From contig NZ_CP087131.1 in assembly GCF_020911865.1 (NCBI RefSeq), forward strand, positions 1,860,001-1,924,000: 64,000 nucleotides of DNA, given 5' to 3'. Made by a program: the position numbers and the translations under genes. The notes below the pieces were generated by a model. The model did not search any database and was not told the DNA's origin. It saw only the letters and a program-made list of their open reading frames with translations. How positions within the stretch are numbered: position 1 is the first letter of the stretch; the number at the start of each line of letters is the position of its first letter. Source of the DNA: Chryseobacterium sp. C-71 (GTDB taxonomy: Bacteria > Bacteroidota > Bacteroidia > Flavobacteriales > Weeksellaceae). Shown here one piece after another: positions 25,842 to 34,980 of this stretch.

Positions 25842-27386
25842 TTATTTTGTCTGAGCCGGTTGCTGAGGAGCTTCCTGAACTGGAGGAGCAGGCTGAGCTG
25901 ACGGATCCATATTCATTTGAGGCATCATCTGCTGTTGAGGAGCAACCTTTGGTGCAGAAAGACCTGTTTCTTTATCTAAGATCGTAATCAAATCCTGATC
26001 ACCTAAGTTAACAAAAGATCTGCTTGCGATTTTACCGTTTTTATCTACTACGATGAAGTTTGGCAATTTAAATCCGTAAACTCCGTATTTTTTAGCGATG
26101 TCAGAATTAAGACCACCTTCAGCATAAACATTCGTTCCCTGAATTCCTTTCATCATTGCATTGCTTGTTTTTGTAAACTGTTCTTTTGTATCATCAACAT
26201 TTACGAAAACGAAATTCATTTTAGATTTATAGAAATTCACTACTTCTTTCAATACCGGGATTGTACCTTCTGCAATGTAAGGATTCCATGATGCATAGAA
26301 AACTAATACATAAGGCTTCCCTTTGTTCTCGCTCAATTTGTAAGCTGAACCGTCTGCTTTTACTAATGAAGCTTCCGGAGCATCATCACCGATTTTGAAT
26401 CCGTTGATGGTAAACTGCATTTTTTTAACATCTGCTTTTACACCAGCATCTTTAATATCTTCTTCGATGATTTTTTTGATTTTATCAGTCGTAGCTGCAG
26501 GAGTTTGTGGGTGAATATCAGACTGTGCCATTACGAATGCCAACAAATAATCTTTTGTAACCTGAGAAACTTCTTTCTGAGACTTCAAATAATCATTAAA
26601 TAATTCTGTCGTTGTAATATCTGTCTTTCCTTTACTTTTTGCTTCAGCAAATTTTTGGAAACCAGGGCTCATTTTAGTTAAAAGATATTGTCTGTAGAAA
26701 GGGCTTGTTTTCACCATTTCGTCACTGTTCTCTTTTAATTTATTTTCATAATCTGTAAATACTTTCCCCATTTTGAAAGAAGGATTTCCAGACATTTGCT
26801 TTTTAGTCATTTCATAATTTACCAATAAATTAAGAATAGCCACCTTCGCATCAGTTTTTTTCCATTCAACCACTTCTTTACCAGGGTTGAATTTCTTTAC
26901 GTTCTCTTCGATATTTTTGTTGATATCAGCTTCGATTTTCTGCATAGCCTTTACGTACTTTGCTTCATCACCAGCTAATAATTCCTGAATATTTAATCCC
27001 TGACCGTAAGTAGAAAGAAATTTCTGACTTGCCTGGTAAAAGTCATTATCATTTTTAGCATCGCCTGTTACGACATACTCATTAGGGAAAGTAGCTGCAC
27101 TTCCGGAGATGTTCACTGTTTGTCCGCCTTTAAGGAAGATTAAGTTTTGCTTTCCTGCATAGTTGATCACGTACATTCCGTTTTTGGGAGCTTCAAAAGT
27201 TCCTGCGAAATTTCCGTCTTTGTCTAAGCCCATGTTGATTAATGGCAAAGTAGCAACACCAGAAGCCTCTACAAATTCTACTCTTTCTAATGGAGAGCTT
27301 CCTGCGATTTTTCCTTTTACTTCAACTTTTTTTGAACAAGACATTGCAAATATTGCAATGACAAATAACAAAAGATATTTTTTCAT
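25842..27386 (-). CDS. TlpA-like thioredoxin-fold lipoprotein lacking the active-site cysteines
   Basis: 514 residues when started at ATG 27386; this start gives a clean lipoprotein signal (MKKYLLLFVIAIFAMSC, lipidated Cys17). Residues about 20-110 fit the DUF4369-like N-terminal domain, then a long helical region, then a TlpA/AhpC-TSA thioredoxin fold from about residue 335. The usual W-C-x-x-C is replaced by W367-N-P-Y with no cysteine nearby, so disulfide exchange seems impossible. The tail is Q/P/M-rich (QQQMMPQMNMDPSAQPAPP). It may be a structural or binding protein of the periplasmic or outer-membrane surface; this is inference. Confidence 0.85.
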   Translation of the reverse strand: MKKYLLLFVIAIFAMSCSKKVEVKGKIAGSSPLERVEFVEASGVATLPLINMGLDKDGNFAGTFEAPKNGMYVINYAGKQNLIFLKGGQTVNISGSAATFPNEYVVTGDAKNDNDFYQASQKFLSTYGQGLNIQELLAGDEAKYVKAMQKIEADINKNIEENVKKFNPGKEVVEWKKTDAKVAILNLLVNYEMTKKQMSGNPSFKMGKVFTDYENKLKENSDEMVKTSPFYRQYLLTKMSPGFQKFAEAKSKGKTDITTTELFNDYLKSQKEVSQVTKDYLLAFVMAQSDIHPQTPAATTDKIKKIIEEDIKDAGVKADVKKMQFTINGFKIGDDAPEASLVKADGSAYKLSENKGKPYVLVFYASWNPYIAEGTIPVLKEVVNFYKSKMNFVFVNVDDTKEQFTKTSNAMMKGIQGTNVYAEGGLNSDIAKKYGVYGFKLPNFIVVDKNGKIASRSFVNLGDQDLITILDKETGLSAPKVAPQQQMMPQMNMDPSAQPAPPVQEAPQQPAQTK

Positions 27387-27407
27387 TTTTGATTTTAAAT
27401 AATTTAG

Positions 27408-27415
27408 CAAAAGTA
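27408..27415 (-). promoter_or_regulatory. -7 box for the TlpA-like lipoprotein gene
   Basis: Reads TACTTTTG on the minus strand, 21 nt before the ATG at 27386, which supports that start over the TTG further upstream. Confidence 0.55.
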
Positions 27416-27471
27416 AGTTTTTCGATAAACTTACTGCTATCTAATAATTGATTTTATGAAAGATTTAACTA

Positions 27472-27505
27472 AAAATTTCGCCTTCATTGAAGAAGACGAA
27501 ATTTT
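27472..27505 (-). terminator. Terminator after sdhB
   Basis: A 14-bp stem (one G-T wobble), AAAATTTCGCCTTC with GAAGACGAAATTTT, around a 6-nt loop. It lies 20 bp beyond the sdhB stop. The following T run is short, so part of the termination signal may be in the stem's own T-rich arm. Confidence 0.65.
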
Positions 27506-27525
27506 AAATATATTTTTAAAACAGA

Positions 27526-28293
27526 TTAACCTCTGTCTGCCATAGCAGCCATGTACTCTCTGTTCATTCTTGCAATATTCTCAAGAGAAATACCTTTAGG
27601 ACACTCTACTTCACAAGCTCCAGTGTTTGAACAGTTACCAAAACCTTCCTCATCCATAGCTTTCACCATGTTCAGAACTCTACGTTTTGCTTCTACTCTA
27701 CCTTGAGGTAAAAGTGCGTATTGAGAAACTTTAGCTCCAACGAATAACATTGCAGAACCATTTTTACAAGTCGCCACACAAGCTCCACAACCGATACAAG
27801 CTGCAGCATCCATTGCTTTGTCTGCATCTTCTTTAGGAATTGGAATTGCATTCGCATCCAAAGTATTTCCTGAAGTGTTTACCGAAATAAATCCACCTGC
27901 AGCCATTACTCTGTCGAATGCGCTTCTGTCTACCATTAAATCTTTAATAACAGGGAACGCAGCACTTCTCCAAGGTTCAATAACGATTGTTTCACCGTCT
28001 TTGAACATTCTCATGTGAAGCTGGCACGTTGTAATTCCGGTATCCGGACCGTGAGCTCTACCGTTGATGTAAAGAGAGCACATACCGCAGATTCCTTCAC
28101 GACAGTCGTGGTCAAAAGCGATAGGTTCTTTTCCTTCGTTGATTAAGTTTTCGTTCAGAATGTCTAACATTTCTAAGAAAGAAGAATCTGTAGAAACATC
28201 TGATATTTTGTAGGTCTCAAACTGACCTTTAGTTTTTGTATTTTTTTGTCTCCAAATTTTCAGCGTAAGATGAAGGCCTTTTTTTGCACTCAT
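27526..28293 (-). CDS. sdhB: Succinate dehydrogenase/fumarate reductase iron-sulfur subunit
   Basis: 255-residue iron-sulfur subunit that passes electrons from the flavoprotein to the quinone site of membrane complex II. The [2Fe-2S] cluster motif C-R-E-G-I-C-G-M-C lies near residues 64-72, followed by two C-terminal cluster motifs, [11 protein letters not shown] and [12 protein letters not shown]. It ends the sdhCAB operon, starting 24 bp after sdhA. All cluster cysteines needed are present. Confidence 0.96.
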   Translation of the reverse strand: MSAKKGLHLTLKIWRQKNTKTKGQFETYKISDVSTDSSFLEMLDILNENLINEGKEPIAFDHDCREGICGMCSLYINGRAHGPDTGITTCQLHMRMFKDGETIVIEPWRSAAFPVIKDLMVDRSAFDRVMAAGGFISVNTSGNTLDANAIPIPKEDADKAMDAAACIGCGACVATCKNGSAMLFVGAKVSQYALLPQGRVEAKRRVLNMVKAMDEEGFGNCSNTGACEVECPKGISLENIARMNREYMAAMADRG

Positions 28294-28317
28294 AATTTTA
28301 TATTTATAGGTTGGAGA

Positions 28318-30330
28318 TTATTTGTAACTTCTCGCTTTAACTTCGATGTTCTCATAGATAAGATCTTCTTTATGCAGAACTTCTTGCTTAATATCATCAC
28401 CCTGATATTCCCAAGCTCCTACATATTTGAAGTTAACGTCATCTCTTTCTGCTTCACCTTCAGGAGTAGAATGATCTTCTCTGAAATGCCCGCCACAAGA
28501 TTCGTTTCTGTGTAATGCATCGATCGCCATTAACTGTCCTAATTCGATAAAATCTGCAACTCTGAACGCTTTTTCAAGCTCGGTGTTCATCCCTTCAGTT
28601 TCTCCCATTACTTTTACATCCTTCCAGAAATCTTTTTTCACTTGATCAATTTCTGCAATCGCCTCTCTTAAACCTTCAGGAGTTCTTCCCATCCCAACCT
28701 TATTCCACATGATGTGTCCTAATCTTTTGTGGAAATAATCTACTGAATGTGTTCCCTTATTATTTACAAAGAAGTTTACTTTGTCTCTAATTTCTTTTTC
28801 AGCCTCATCAAATTCAGCAGTATTCGTAGGAATGGCACCTGTTCTGATGTCTGCAGAAAGATAATCTGCAATTGTGTATGGAAGCACGAAATATCCGTCT
28901 GCCAAACCTTGCATCAATGCGGAAGCTCCCAATCTGTTTGCTCCGTGATCTGAGAAGTTGGCTTCACCAATTACGAAACATCCAGGAATTGTAGATTGTA
29001 AGTTATAATCAACCCAAACACCACCCATTGTGTAGTGAACGGCAGGATAAATCTTCATTGGAGTTTTGTAAGGATCATCTGCAGTAATCTTTTCATACAT
29101 TACGAATAAGTTACCATACTTTTCTTCAATCCAAGCTTTTCCAAGATCGTAAATTTGTTGATCTGTAGGATTCTGAATATGCTTTTCAATAGCAGCTTCT
29201 TTACCTTTTTTGATAATTTCTGTAGAGAAATCTAAGTAAACACCTTCTTGAGTTTCATTATTTTCGATTCCGTAACCAGCATCACATCTTTCTTTACCTG
29301 CTCTAGACGCAACGTCACGAGGAACCAAGTTTCCGAATGCAGGATATCTTCTTTCAAGATAGTAATCTCTATCTTCTTCTTTAATATTTTCAGGTCTCAA
29401 CTTACCTTCTCTGATGGCAGCCGAATCTTTTTTATCTTTAGGAACCCAGATTCTTCCTGAGTTTCTTAGTGATTCAGACATCAAAGTCAGTTTAGACTGC
29501 TGTGTTCCGTGAACAGGAATACAAGTCGGGTGAATCTGCACATAACAAGGGTTTGCGAAATATGCTCCTTTTTTATGAATCTTCCAAGCTGCAGAAACAT
29601 TTGAACCCATTGCGTTGGTAGAAAGGAAATATACGTTTCCGTAACCACCAGAAGCAATAACCACTGCGTGAGCAGAATGTCTCTCGATTTCACCTGTTAC
29701 CAGGTTTCTAGCGATAATTCCTCTTGCTTTTCCATCAACGATTACCAATTCTAGCATTTCGTGACGGTTGTACATTTTCACTCTTCCTTTTCCGATTTGA
29801 CGGCTTAATGAAGAATATGCACCTAATAATAACTGTTGACCAGTTTGTCCTTTTGCGTAGAAAGTTCTTTTAACCTGAACCCCACCAAACGAACGATTAT
29901 CTAATTGTCCGCCGTAATCTCTCCCGAAAGGAACTCCCTGAGAAACACATTGGTCGATAATATTTGCAGAAACTTCCGCTAATCTGTAAACGTTTGCTTC
30001 TCTCGCTCTATAATCTCCACCTTTGATGGTATCGTAGAACAATCTGTATGTAGAGTCACCATCACCTTGATAATTTTTAGCAGCGTTGATACCTCCCTGA
30101 GCCGCAATCGAGTGCGCTCTTCTTGGTGAATCCTGATAACAAAAGGCTTTTACATTATATCCTTGCTCAGCCAAAGTAGCTGCTGCAGAACCTCCTGCCA
30201 AACCCGTACCTACAACAATAATATCAATTTTATCACGGTTGTTAGGCGCAACAAGGTTCATATGGTCTTTATGATTTTTCCATTTATCCTTAAGTGGACC
30301 AGCTGGAATTCTTGAATCTAATTTACTCAT
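28318..30330 (-). CDS. sdhA: Succinate dehydrogenase/fumarate reductase flavoprotein subunit
   Basis: 670-residue catalytic subunit oxidising succinate to fumarate with covalently bound FAD. The dinucleotide-binding motif [10 protein letters not shown] lies near residue 41, the FAD-linking His is in [13 protein letters not shown] near residue 73, and the substrate-site region H-P-T-C-I-P follows. The C-terminal H-F-R-E-D-H is also present. The length fits the larger form seen with single-cytochrome-b (B. subtilis/Wolinella-like) complexes. It sits 15 bp after sdhC. Confidence 0.97.
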   Translation of the reverse strand: MSKLDSRIPAGPLKDKWKNHKDHMNLVAPNNRDKIDIIVVGTGLAGGSAAATLAEQGYNVKAFCYQDSPRRAHSIAAQGGINAAKNYQGDGDSTYRLFYDTIKGGDYRAREANVYRLAEVSANIIDQCVSQGVPFGRDYGGQLDNRSFGGVQVKRTFYAKGQTGQQLLLGAYSSLSRQIGKGRVKMYNRHEMLELVIVDGKARGIIARNLVTGEIERHSAHAVVIASGGYGNVYFLSTNAMGSNVSAAWKIHKKGAYFANPCYVQIHPTCIPVHGTQQSKLTLMSESLRNSGRIWVPKDKKDSAAIREGKLRPENIKEEDRDYYLERRYPAFGNLVPRDVASRAGKERCDAGYGIENNETQEGVYLDFSTEIIKKGKEAAIEKHIQNPTDQQIYDLGKAWIEEKYGNLFVMYEKITADDPYKTPMKIYPAVHYTMGGVWVDYNLQSTIPGCFVIGEANFSDHGANRLGASALMQGLADGYFVLPYTIADYLSADIRTGAIPTNTAEFDEAEKEIRDKVNFFVNNKGTHSVDYFHKRLGHIMWNKVGMGRTPEGLREAIAEIDQVKKDFWKDVKVMGETEGMNTELEKAFRVADFIELGQLMAIDALHRNESCGGHFREDHSTPEGEAERDDVNFKYVGAWEYQGDDIKQEVLHKEDLIYENIEVKARSYK

Positions 30331-30345
30331 ATTAGTATATTGAAA

Positions 30346-31008
30346 TTATTGAGTTACGTAATGAAAAACTGCGATAACGATGAAACCAAGCGGAACAATT
30401 ACCGAAAACCAAAAACCAACCGCTTTGATTACCGGCGTGTACTTTGGATGTCTCGCTCCTACAGATTGAAATGAAGATTGGAAACCGTGAGCCAAATGCA
30501 GTCCTAAAAGAACAAATGAAATTACATAAAGTACAACTCTCCAAATATCATGAAATTTATGGTGAAGCTCTCCCCAATATCTTGTTTCATCAGGAGTATT
30601 GCCTTGTACAAATTTATAATCTAATTCAGGAAACCAGAAATCATAAAAGTGTAGTGCAAAGAATGCTAAAATAACAGCACCTGAAATAATCATGTTTCTT
30701 GACACCCATGTAGAATTAGCCGACCCGTTATTGTTGGCATATTTTATAGGACGCGCTTTGTTATTCTTTATCTCAAGAATAAACCCCATAATAAAATGGA
30801 AAAGAATTCCCACTGTAAGAACGGGCTGAAGAGCATACTGCACCAGAGGATTGTATCCCATAAAATGAGCGACCTCGTTATAAACATCAACGCTGAAAAT
30901 CGATGTGATGTTTGATGACACGTGTATCACCAAGAAACTCAGCAAAAACATTGCTGAAAGTGCCATAGCATATTTCCTACCTATCGTAGAACTTGTTAAA
31001 CCTGCCAT
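30346..31008 (-). CDS. sdhC: Succinate dehydrogenase cytochrome b subunit
   Basis: 220-residue membrane anchor with five predicted transmembrane helices and conserved histidines (for example V-I-H-V-S-S, I-L-F-H-F-I-M, L-H-F-Y, L-H-L-A-H-G-F) fit for two b haems, as in menaquinone-linked complex II. I start at ATG 31008 (MAGLTSSTIGRKYAM); a longer TTG start at 31035 would overlap the promoter's -7 box and is unlikely. First gene of sdhCAB. The separate sdhD seen in E. coli is absent, as expected for this type. Confidence 0.93.
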   Translation of the reverse strand: MAGLTSSTIGRKYAMALSAMFLLSFLVIHVSSNITSIFSVDVYNEVAHFMGYNPLVQYALQPVLTVGILFHFIMGFILEIKNNKARPIKYANNNGSANSTWVSRNMIISGAVILAFFALHFYDFWFPELDYKFVQGNTPDETRYWGELHHKFHDIWRVVLYVISFVLLGLHLAHGFQSSFQSVGARHPKYTPVIKAVGFWFSVIVPLGFIVIAVFHYVTQ

Positions 31009-31032
31009 ATTAAGTCTAAATTTGATTTTCCA

Positions 31033-31040
31033 CAAAATTA
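31033..31040 (-). promoter_or_regulatory. -7 box for sdhCAB
   Basis: Reads TAATTTTG on the minus strand, 24 nt before ATG 31008. A TTTG (31052-31055 on the complement) is closer than the usual 17-23 nt spacing and may not be the -33 box. Confidence 0.5.
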
Positions 31041-31056
31041 AGGAATGTTAACAAAA

Positions 31057-31078
31057 CTAAAAAGTGAGAAATCTCACT
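31057..31078 (-). terminator. Terminator after comEC
   Basis: A 7-bp perfect stem AGTGAGA/TCTCACT with an AA loop; on the minus strand it is followed by a T run. It lies 75 bp beyond the comEC stop. Confidence 0.65.
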
Positions 31079-31152
31079 ATTAGACAGTTTGTAATCTTTC
31101 TAAATAACTATGAAATACATTGAAAATGCGAGAAAAATTTAAAAAATCAATA

Positions 31153-32922
31153 TTATTTTAAATCATAAACTTTGTTATTAAAAACCACTTTTTCGGATGA
31201 AGCAGGAAGCTGTTTAATCTTAAAACTTTTCACCCTTCGAGAAGACACGTAAGGATTAATAATATATTGCCGAATTTTCTTTTCATCATCCAGATGTTGA
31301 ATCCAAAAACAGACTACATTTCCTTTTTTAACCGAAATGACATTACTTTTTCTATATTGATGAACCAAAATTTCTTCTCTTTGATTCTCATAAATTGTAA
31401 ACGAAATCCTCAAAATAAAAAAGAATAAAACTACCCAAGAAAATTGCGAGAATCTTTTAACATTAAATTTAACAATTATGAATTTCAAAAGATAAATAAC
31501 AATGAAAAGTACGGAAACCTCAGCGAAATTCATTGAGATGTTTTCAAAAAACAAAGATTCAAAATCAGCAAACCAATGAATTATTTTTAACAGTAAATCT
31601 ATTATGAAATTGTACACAATATTTATAATGCCGAAATCTAATCCTAAAGCCATTAAACCTGCCATTAAAAACGAAAAAATGATAATGACTTCAGAAAACG
31701 GAACAATGAAAAAATTAGCAACGATTGAAACAAAAGAAAATTGGTGAAAGTAGTATAAAACCAATGGCAGCGTTGCCAATTGCGCAGAAATAGAAATAGA
31801 AACCGTATTGAAAATGATCTTTTTTAAATAATTATCTTGTCTTGGCAAATATTTCAAAATCGGTTGGTTGAGCCAGAAAATTCCGAAAACTGCCAGAAAA
31901 CTCAACTGAAATCCAACATCAAAAAACTGTTGCGTATCAATAATCAAAATAATAAAAGCAGACAATGCTAAAGAATGTAGCAAATCGGGTTTTCGCTGAA
32001 TCAACATATAAACAAAATACACCGTTAGCATAATGCAAGAACGAACTACAGAATTCCCCAAACCAATAAACAAAGCAAAAAACCATATGAAAGCTAGACT
32101 TAAAATGATTACAGATTTCCTGAATTTTAGTGGCAAAATTTTCATTAAAATAAAATAGAGCATCCCGAAAATGACAACAACATGCGTCCCAGAAATCGCA
32201 AGAAAATGCACCAATCCCGAACGATTAAAATCCTGCAAAGTTTCCGAATCTATTTCCGTGCGATCTGCCAGAATAATTCCCTTGAGAAATTCCTGACTTT
32301 TTGATGACATTTCAGAATGATTGATTTCCTGTAAAACTTCAAGCCTTTTCTGACTAATTTTTTCACCGAAAGACAAATCATTTCTTATGGCTGAACTCAC
32401 CTCATCATTGATGTAACATTGATAAAAAATGTTTTTCCGATGAAGATATTTTGCATAATCAAACTGAAAATCATACTGCGGAGATTGAGGTTGGCTTACA
32501 TAAGCTTTAGCTTTGTAATAATGCTCAAAATCAAGCTCTTTACTCCCTTTTGGAATTAACACAACCGAATTAAAAGTTTCTTTTCCAATCTGTACAATTG
32601 CTTCGTATTTTTTATTTTTCTCTGATGAATTTAATTTTTTAGAAATCTTAAAAACAATGTTTTCATTAGGTTGAAATGAAACTTGAGAAGCATTGGGAAA
32701 ATTTAAATAATGTAAACAGATTCCCAATCCGAAAAATAACAATCCAAGAAGAATTGAGTTAAATTTTGAGATAAAAAAAGATTTGATGAATGTAGAAATC
32801 GCAATCAAGAAACAGAAAATCGCGATAGTAAGAATGAAATTTTGTTTAAAAGAAAAATAATCCTGAAATAAAATTCCAAGAATAAAGCAGCAGACTAATA
32901 TTAGCAATGGCTGTCGTTTCAA
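31153..32922 (-). CDS. comEC: ComEC/Rec2-family DNA uptake channel
   Basis: 589-residue polytopic inner-membrane protein of the ComEC/Rec2 family, which moves single-stranded DNA into the cytoplasm in naturally competent bacteria. An N-terminal hydrophobic region and soluble OB-like domain (about residues 80-190) precede the competence domain with H-F-L-A-I-S-G-T-H-V near residue 240. The C-terminal metallo-beta-lactamase domain of longer homologues is missing, as is usual in Bacteroidota. The start is TTG at 32922: the nearby ATG (32929) is out of frame by one base. Downstream of lpxB by 57 bp. Confidence 0.87.
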   Translation of the reverse strand: MKRQPLLILVCCFILGILFQDYFSFKQNFILTIAIFCFLIAISTFIKSFFISKFNSILLGLLFFGLGICLHYLNFPNASQVSFQPNENIVFKISKKLNSSEKNKKYEAIVQIGKETFNSVVLIPKGSKELDFEHYYKAKAYVSQPQSPQYDFQFDYAKYLHRKNIFYQCYINDEVSSAIRNDLSFGEKISQKRLEVLQEINHSEMSSKSQEFLKGIILADRTEIDSETLQDFNRSGLVHFLAISGTHVVVIFGMLYFILMKILPLKFRKSVIILSLAFIWFFALFIGLGNSVVRSCIMLTVYFVYMLIQRKPDLLHSLALSAFIILIIDTQQFFDVGFQLSFLAVFGIFWLNQPILKYLPRQDNYLKKIIFNTVSISISAQLATLPLVLYYFHQFSFVSIVANFFIVPFSEVIIIFSFLMAGLMALGLDFGIINIVYNFIIDLLLKIIHWFADFESLFFENISMNFAEVSVLFIVIYLLKFIIVKFNVKRFSQFSWVVLFFFILRISFTIYENQREEILVHQYRKSNVISVKKGNVVCFWIQHLDDEKKIRQYIINPYVSSRRVKSFKIKQLPASSEKVVFNNKVYDLK

Positions 32923-32979
32923 TTTTCATCAATTTGTACTACTAAAGTAATAAAAAAATGAAACTATCTCGTAAAAAGT

Positions 32980-34086
32980 TTATTTAATTTTCAGAATAAT
33001 ATCTGCAGCATTGTCACTTGCGCCCTTTCCGCCAAGTTTCATACGTAATGTTTCGTACTCTTTGAGCATCAAATTTCTTGAGTCGCCTTCAAGAATTAAA
33101 TTTAATTGTTCGACAAGACTTTTAGTATTCAATTCACTTTGAATCAATTCTTTAACCACTTCTTTATCCATGATTAAATTGACAAGCGAAATATATTTGA
33201 TATGCTTCACCAATCTTTTGGCAATTGCATAAGAAATTTTACTCCCACGGTAGCAAACCACTTCCGGAACATTCAATAATGCCGTTTCGAGAGTTGCCGT
33301 TCCGGAGGTTACCAATGCGGCTTTAGAACATCTTAGTAAATCATAGGTTTTATTGGAAACAAAATGTACATTTTCATCCACATATTTCTGATAAAAATCC
33401 TTTTCAAGACTTGGAGCTCCCGCAATAACGAACTGATAATCTTTAAAATAAGGCCTCACCGAAAGCATAATCTCCAACATCTTTTCAACTTCCTGTTTTC
33501 TGGAACCTGGAAGCAATGCGATGATTTCTTTTTCGTTTAAGTTATTTTTTGTTTTAAAATATTCAATATCAATATCTTGTAACGTCGAAATTGCATCAAG
33601 CAAAGGATGCCCTACAAAATGAGATTTCACATCATGTTTTGTATAAAAATCTTCTTCAAAGGGAAGAATCACCATCATCTCATCTACATATTTTTTGATG
33701 GTTTCTACTCTACCTTCCTTCCATGCCCAAAGTTGGGGCGAAATATAATAAACAACTTTAATCCCGAGTTCTTTAGCAAACTTTGCAATTCTTAAATTGA
33801 AACCCGGATAGTCAACCAAAATCAAAACATCGGGAATATTATTTTTAATATCGGCTTTACAGAATTTAATATTATTTAAAATTGTCTTTAAATTCATTGC
33901 AACCTCAAGAAAACCCATGAAAGCGAGATCACGATAATGCTTTACCAAAGTCCCACCTTGTTTTTCCATCAAATCGCCACCCCAAAACCTGAATTCTGCG
34001 TTGGGATCTTTCTGCTTTAAGGATTTCATTAAATTACTTCCGTGCAAATCTCCGGAAGCTTCACCTGCGATAATGTAGTATTTCAT
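32980..34086 (-). CDS. lpxB: Lipid-A-disaccharide synthase
   Basis: 368-residue GT19-family glycosyltransferase that joins UDP-diacylglucosamine and lipid X to form the lipid A disaccharide at the inner face of the inner membrane. Signatures: I-I-A-G-E-A-S-G-D-L-H-G at the N-terminus, Y-Y-I-S-P-Q-L-W-A-W-K near residue 115, L-P-G-S-R-K-Q-E-V near 195 and T-S-G-T-A-T-L-E-T-A near 265. Full length. It is followed by comEC and preceded by a shared divergent promoter region with the DUF2480 gene. Confidence 0.95.
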   Translation of the reverse strand: MKYYIIAGEASGDLHGSNLMKSLKQKDPNAEFRFWGGDLMEKQGGTLVKHYRDLAFMGFLEVAMNLKTILNNIKFCKADIKNNIPDVLILVDYPGFNLRIAKFAKELGIKVVYYISPQLWAWKEGRVETIKKYVDEMMVILPFEEDFYTKHDVKSHFVGHPLLDAISTLQDIDIEYFKTKNNLNEKEIIALLPGSRKQEVEKMLEIMLSVRPYFKDYQFVIAGAPSLEKDFYQKYVDENVHFVSNKTYDLLRCSKAALVTSGTATLETALLNVPEVVCYRGSKISYAIAKRLVKHIKYISLVNLIMDKEVVKELIQSELNTKSLVEQLNLILEGDSRNLMLKEYETLRMKLGGKGASDNAADIILKIK

Positions 34087-34166
34087 GAATGATAATTGAT
34101 ATGCGATGAATGATTTTATCTATTGAAACAACAGTTTCAAACATCAAAATTCAAATTATAATTGAG

Positions 34167-34185
34167 TAAATTTGCTTCAAAGATA
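34167..34185. promoter_or_regulatory. Interlocking divergent promoters of lpxB and the DUF2480 gene
   Basis: TAAATTTG (34167-34174, plus) and the complement of 34178-34185 (TATCTTTG, minus) are both good -7 boxes separated by 3 bp. Each presumed start site falls in or beside the other's box. Confidence 0.55.
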
Positions 34186-34195
34186 ATGATAAAAA

Positions 34196-34705
34196 ATGTC
34201 AGAAGAATTTGAAATAAAAAATAAAGTTGCGTCTAGCGGACTGGTCAATTTTGACCTTACAGATTTGGTTCCGAAAGGTATCAGAAAAGGAATTGATTTG
34301 AAAGATTTTCTTTTCATGGAAATGATTTTGAAAGAAAAAGACTTCCGTGAAAAGGTGGCTGCTATTAACCCTGAAGATTATAAAGATCAATATGTTTACA
34401 TCTACAATTCTGCAGATGCCATTGTTCCACTTTGGGCGTACTTTCTGATCACTGCAAAATTAACTGATGTTACCAAAAAAATAGTTTTCGGGAATAGAGA
34501 AGATCTGGAAGTTCTTTTGATGCATAACGCAATTCAAACTCATGATTTTGATAATTTGAAAGGGAAAAGAGTTTTGGTAAAAGGATGTTCTGACAAGGAA
34601 ATTCCTGAAAATGCTTATATCGAATTAGTTGAACAATTAAAACCGATTGTAAAATCATTAATGTTTGGGGAAGCTTGCTCTAATGTTCCTATTTTTAAGA
34701 ATTAA
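34196..34705 (+). CDS. DUF2480 family protein
   Basis: 169-residue soluble protein of the Bacteroidota DUF2480 family, function unknown. Recognised from the pattern N-K-V-A-S-S-G-L near the N-terminus, L-F-M-E-M-I-L-K-E-K-D-F-R near residue 43, and the conserved central block C/S-A-D-A-I-V-P-L-W-A-Y (here N-S-A-D-A-I-V-P-L-W-A-Y). There is no signal peptide. It is alone on the plus strand with its own promoter box just upstream and is followed by a palindromic intergenic element rather than by a gene. Confidence 0.85.
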   Translation: MSEEFEIKNKVASSGLVNFDLTDLVPKGIRKGIDLKDFLFMEMILKEKDFREKVAAINPEDYKDQYVYIYNSADAIVPLWAYFLITAKLTDVTKKIVFGNREDLEVLLMHNAIQTHDFDNLKGKRVLVKGCSDKEIPENAYIELVEQLKPIVKSLMFGEACSNVPIFKN

Positions 34706-34710
34706 TTTTT

Positions 34711-34868
34711 ATGAATGTCCGTTTTTAATCACAACATTCAAATCGTCAGTCATTTTTGTCATTTCGGAGGAATCTAAACTGCTTTATTTTAAGCATATTG
34801 AGATTCCTCCGAAATGACAAACAAACAGACCTTTAAAAACCAAGTTATTACTAATTACGGACATTCAT
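34711..34868. repeat. Nested palindromic intergenic element (copy A)
   Basis: Three nested inverted repeats: outer 11-bp ATGAATGTCCG (34711-34721) with CGGACATTCAT (34858-34868); middle 20-bp perfect arms 34756-34775 and 34801-34820 (core GTCATTTCGGAGGAATCT); inner TGCTT/AAGCA. The middle core is shared with the element at 50949-51034. Confidence 0.85.
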
Positions 34869-34936
34869 TTAATTTTATCATTAAACGATGTTTTTTCAAA
34901 TTTTAAAATTAAAATTTTTTAATTCAAGAATTTTGA

Positions 34937-34944
34937 TAACTTTG
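34937..34944 (+). promoter_or_regulatory. -7 box for the DUF937 gene
   Basis: TAACTTTG matches TAnnTTTG, 36 nt before the start codon. No firm -33 box. Confidence 0.55.
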
Positions 34945-34980
34945 ATATTCTAACAATTTTAAAATTTAAACACAAAAACA

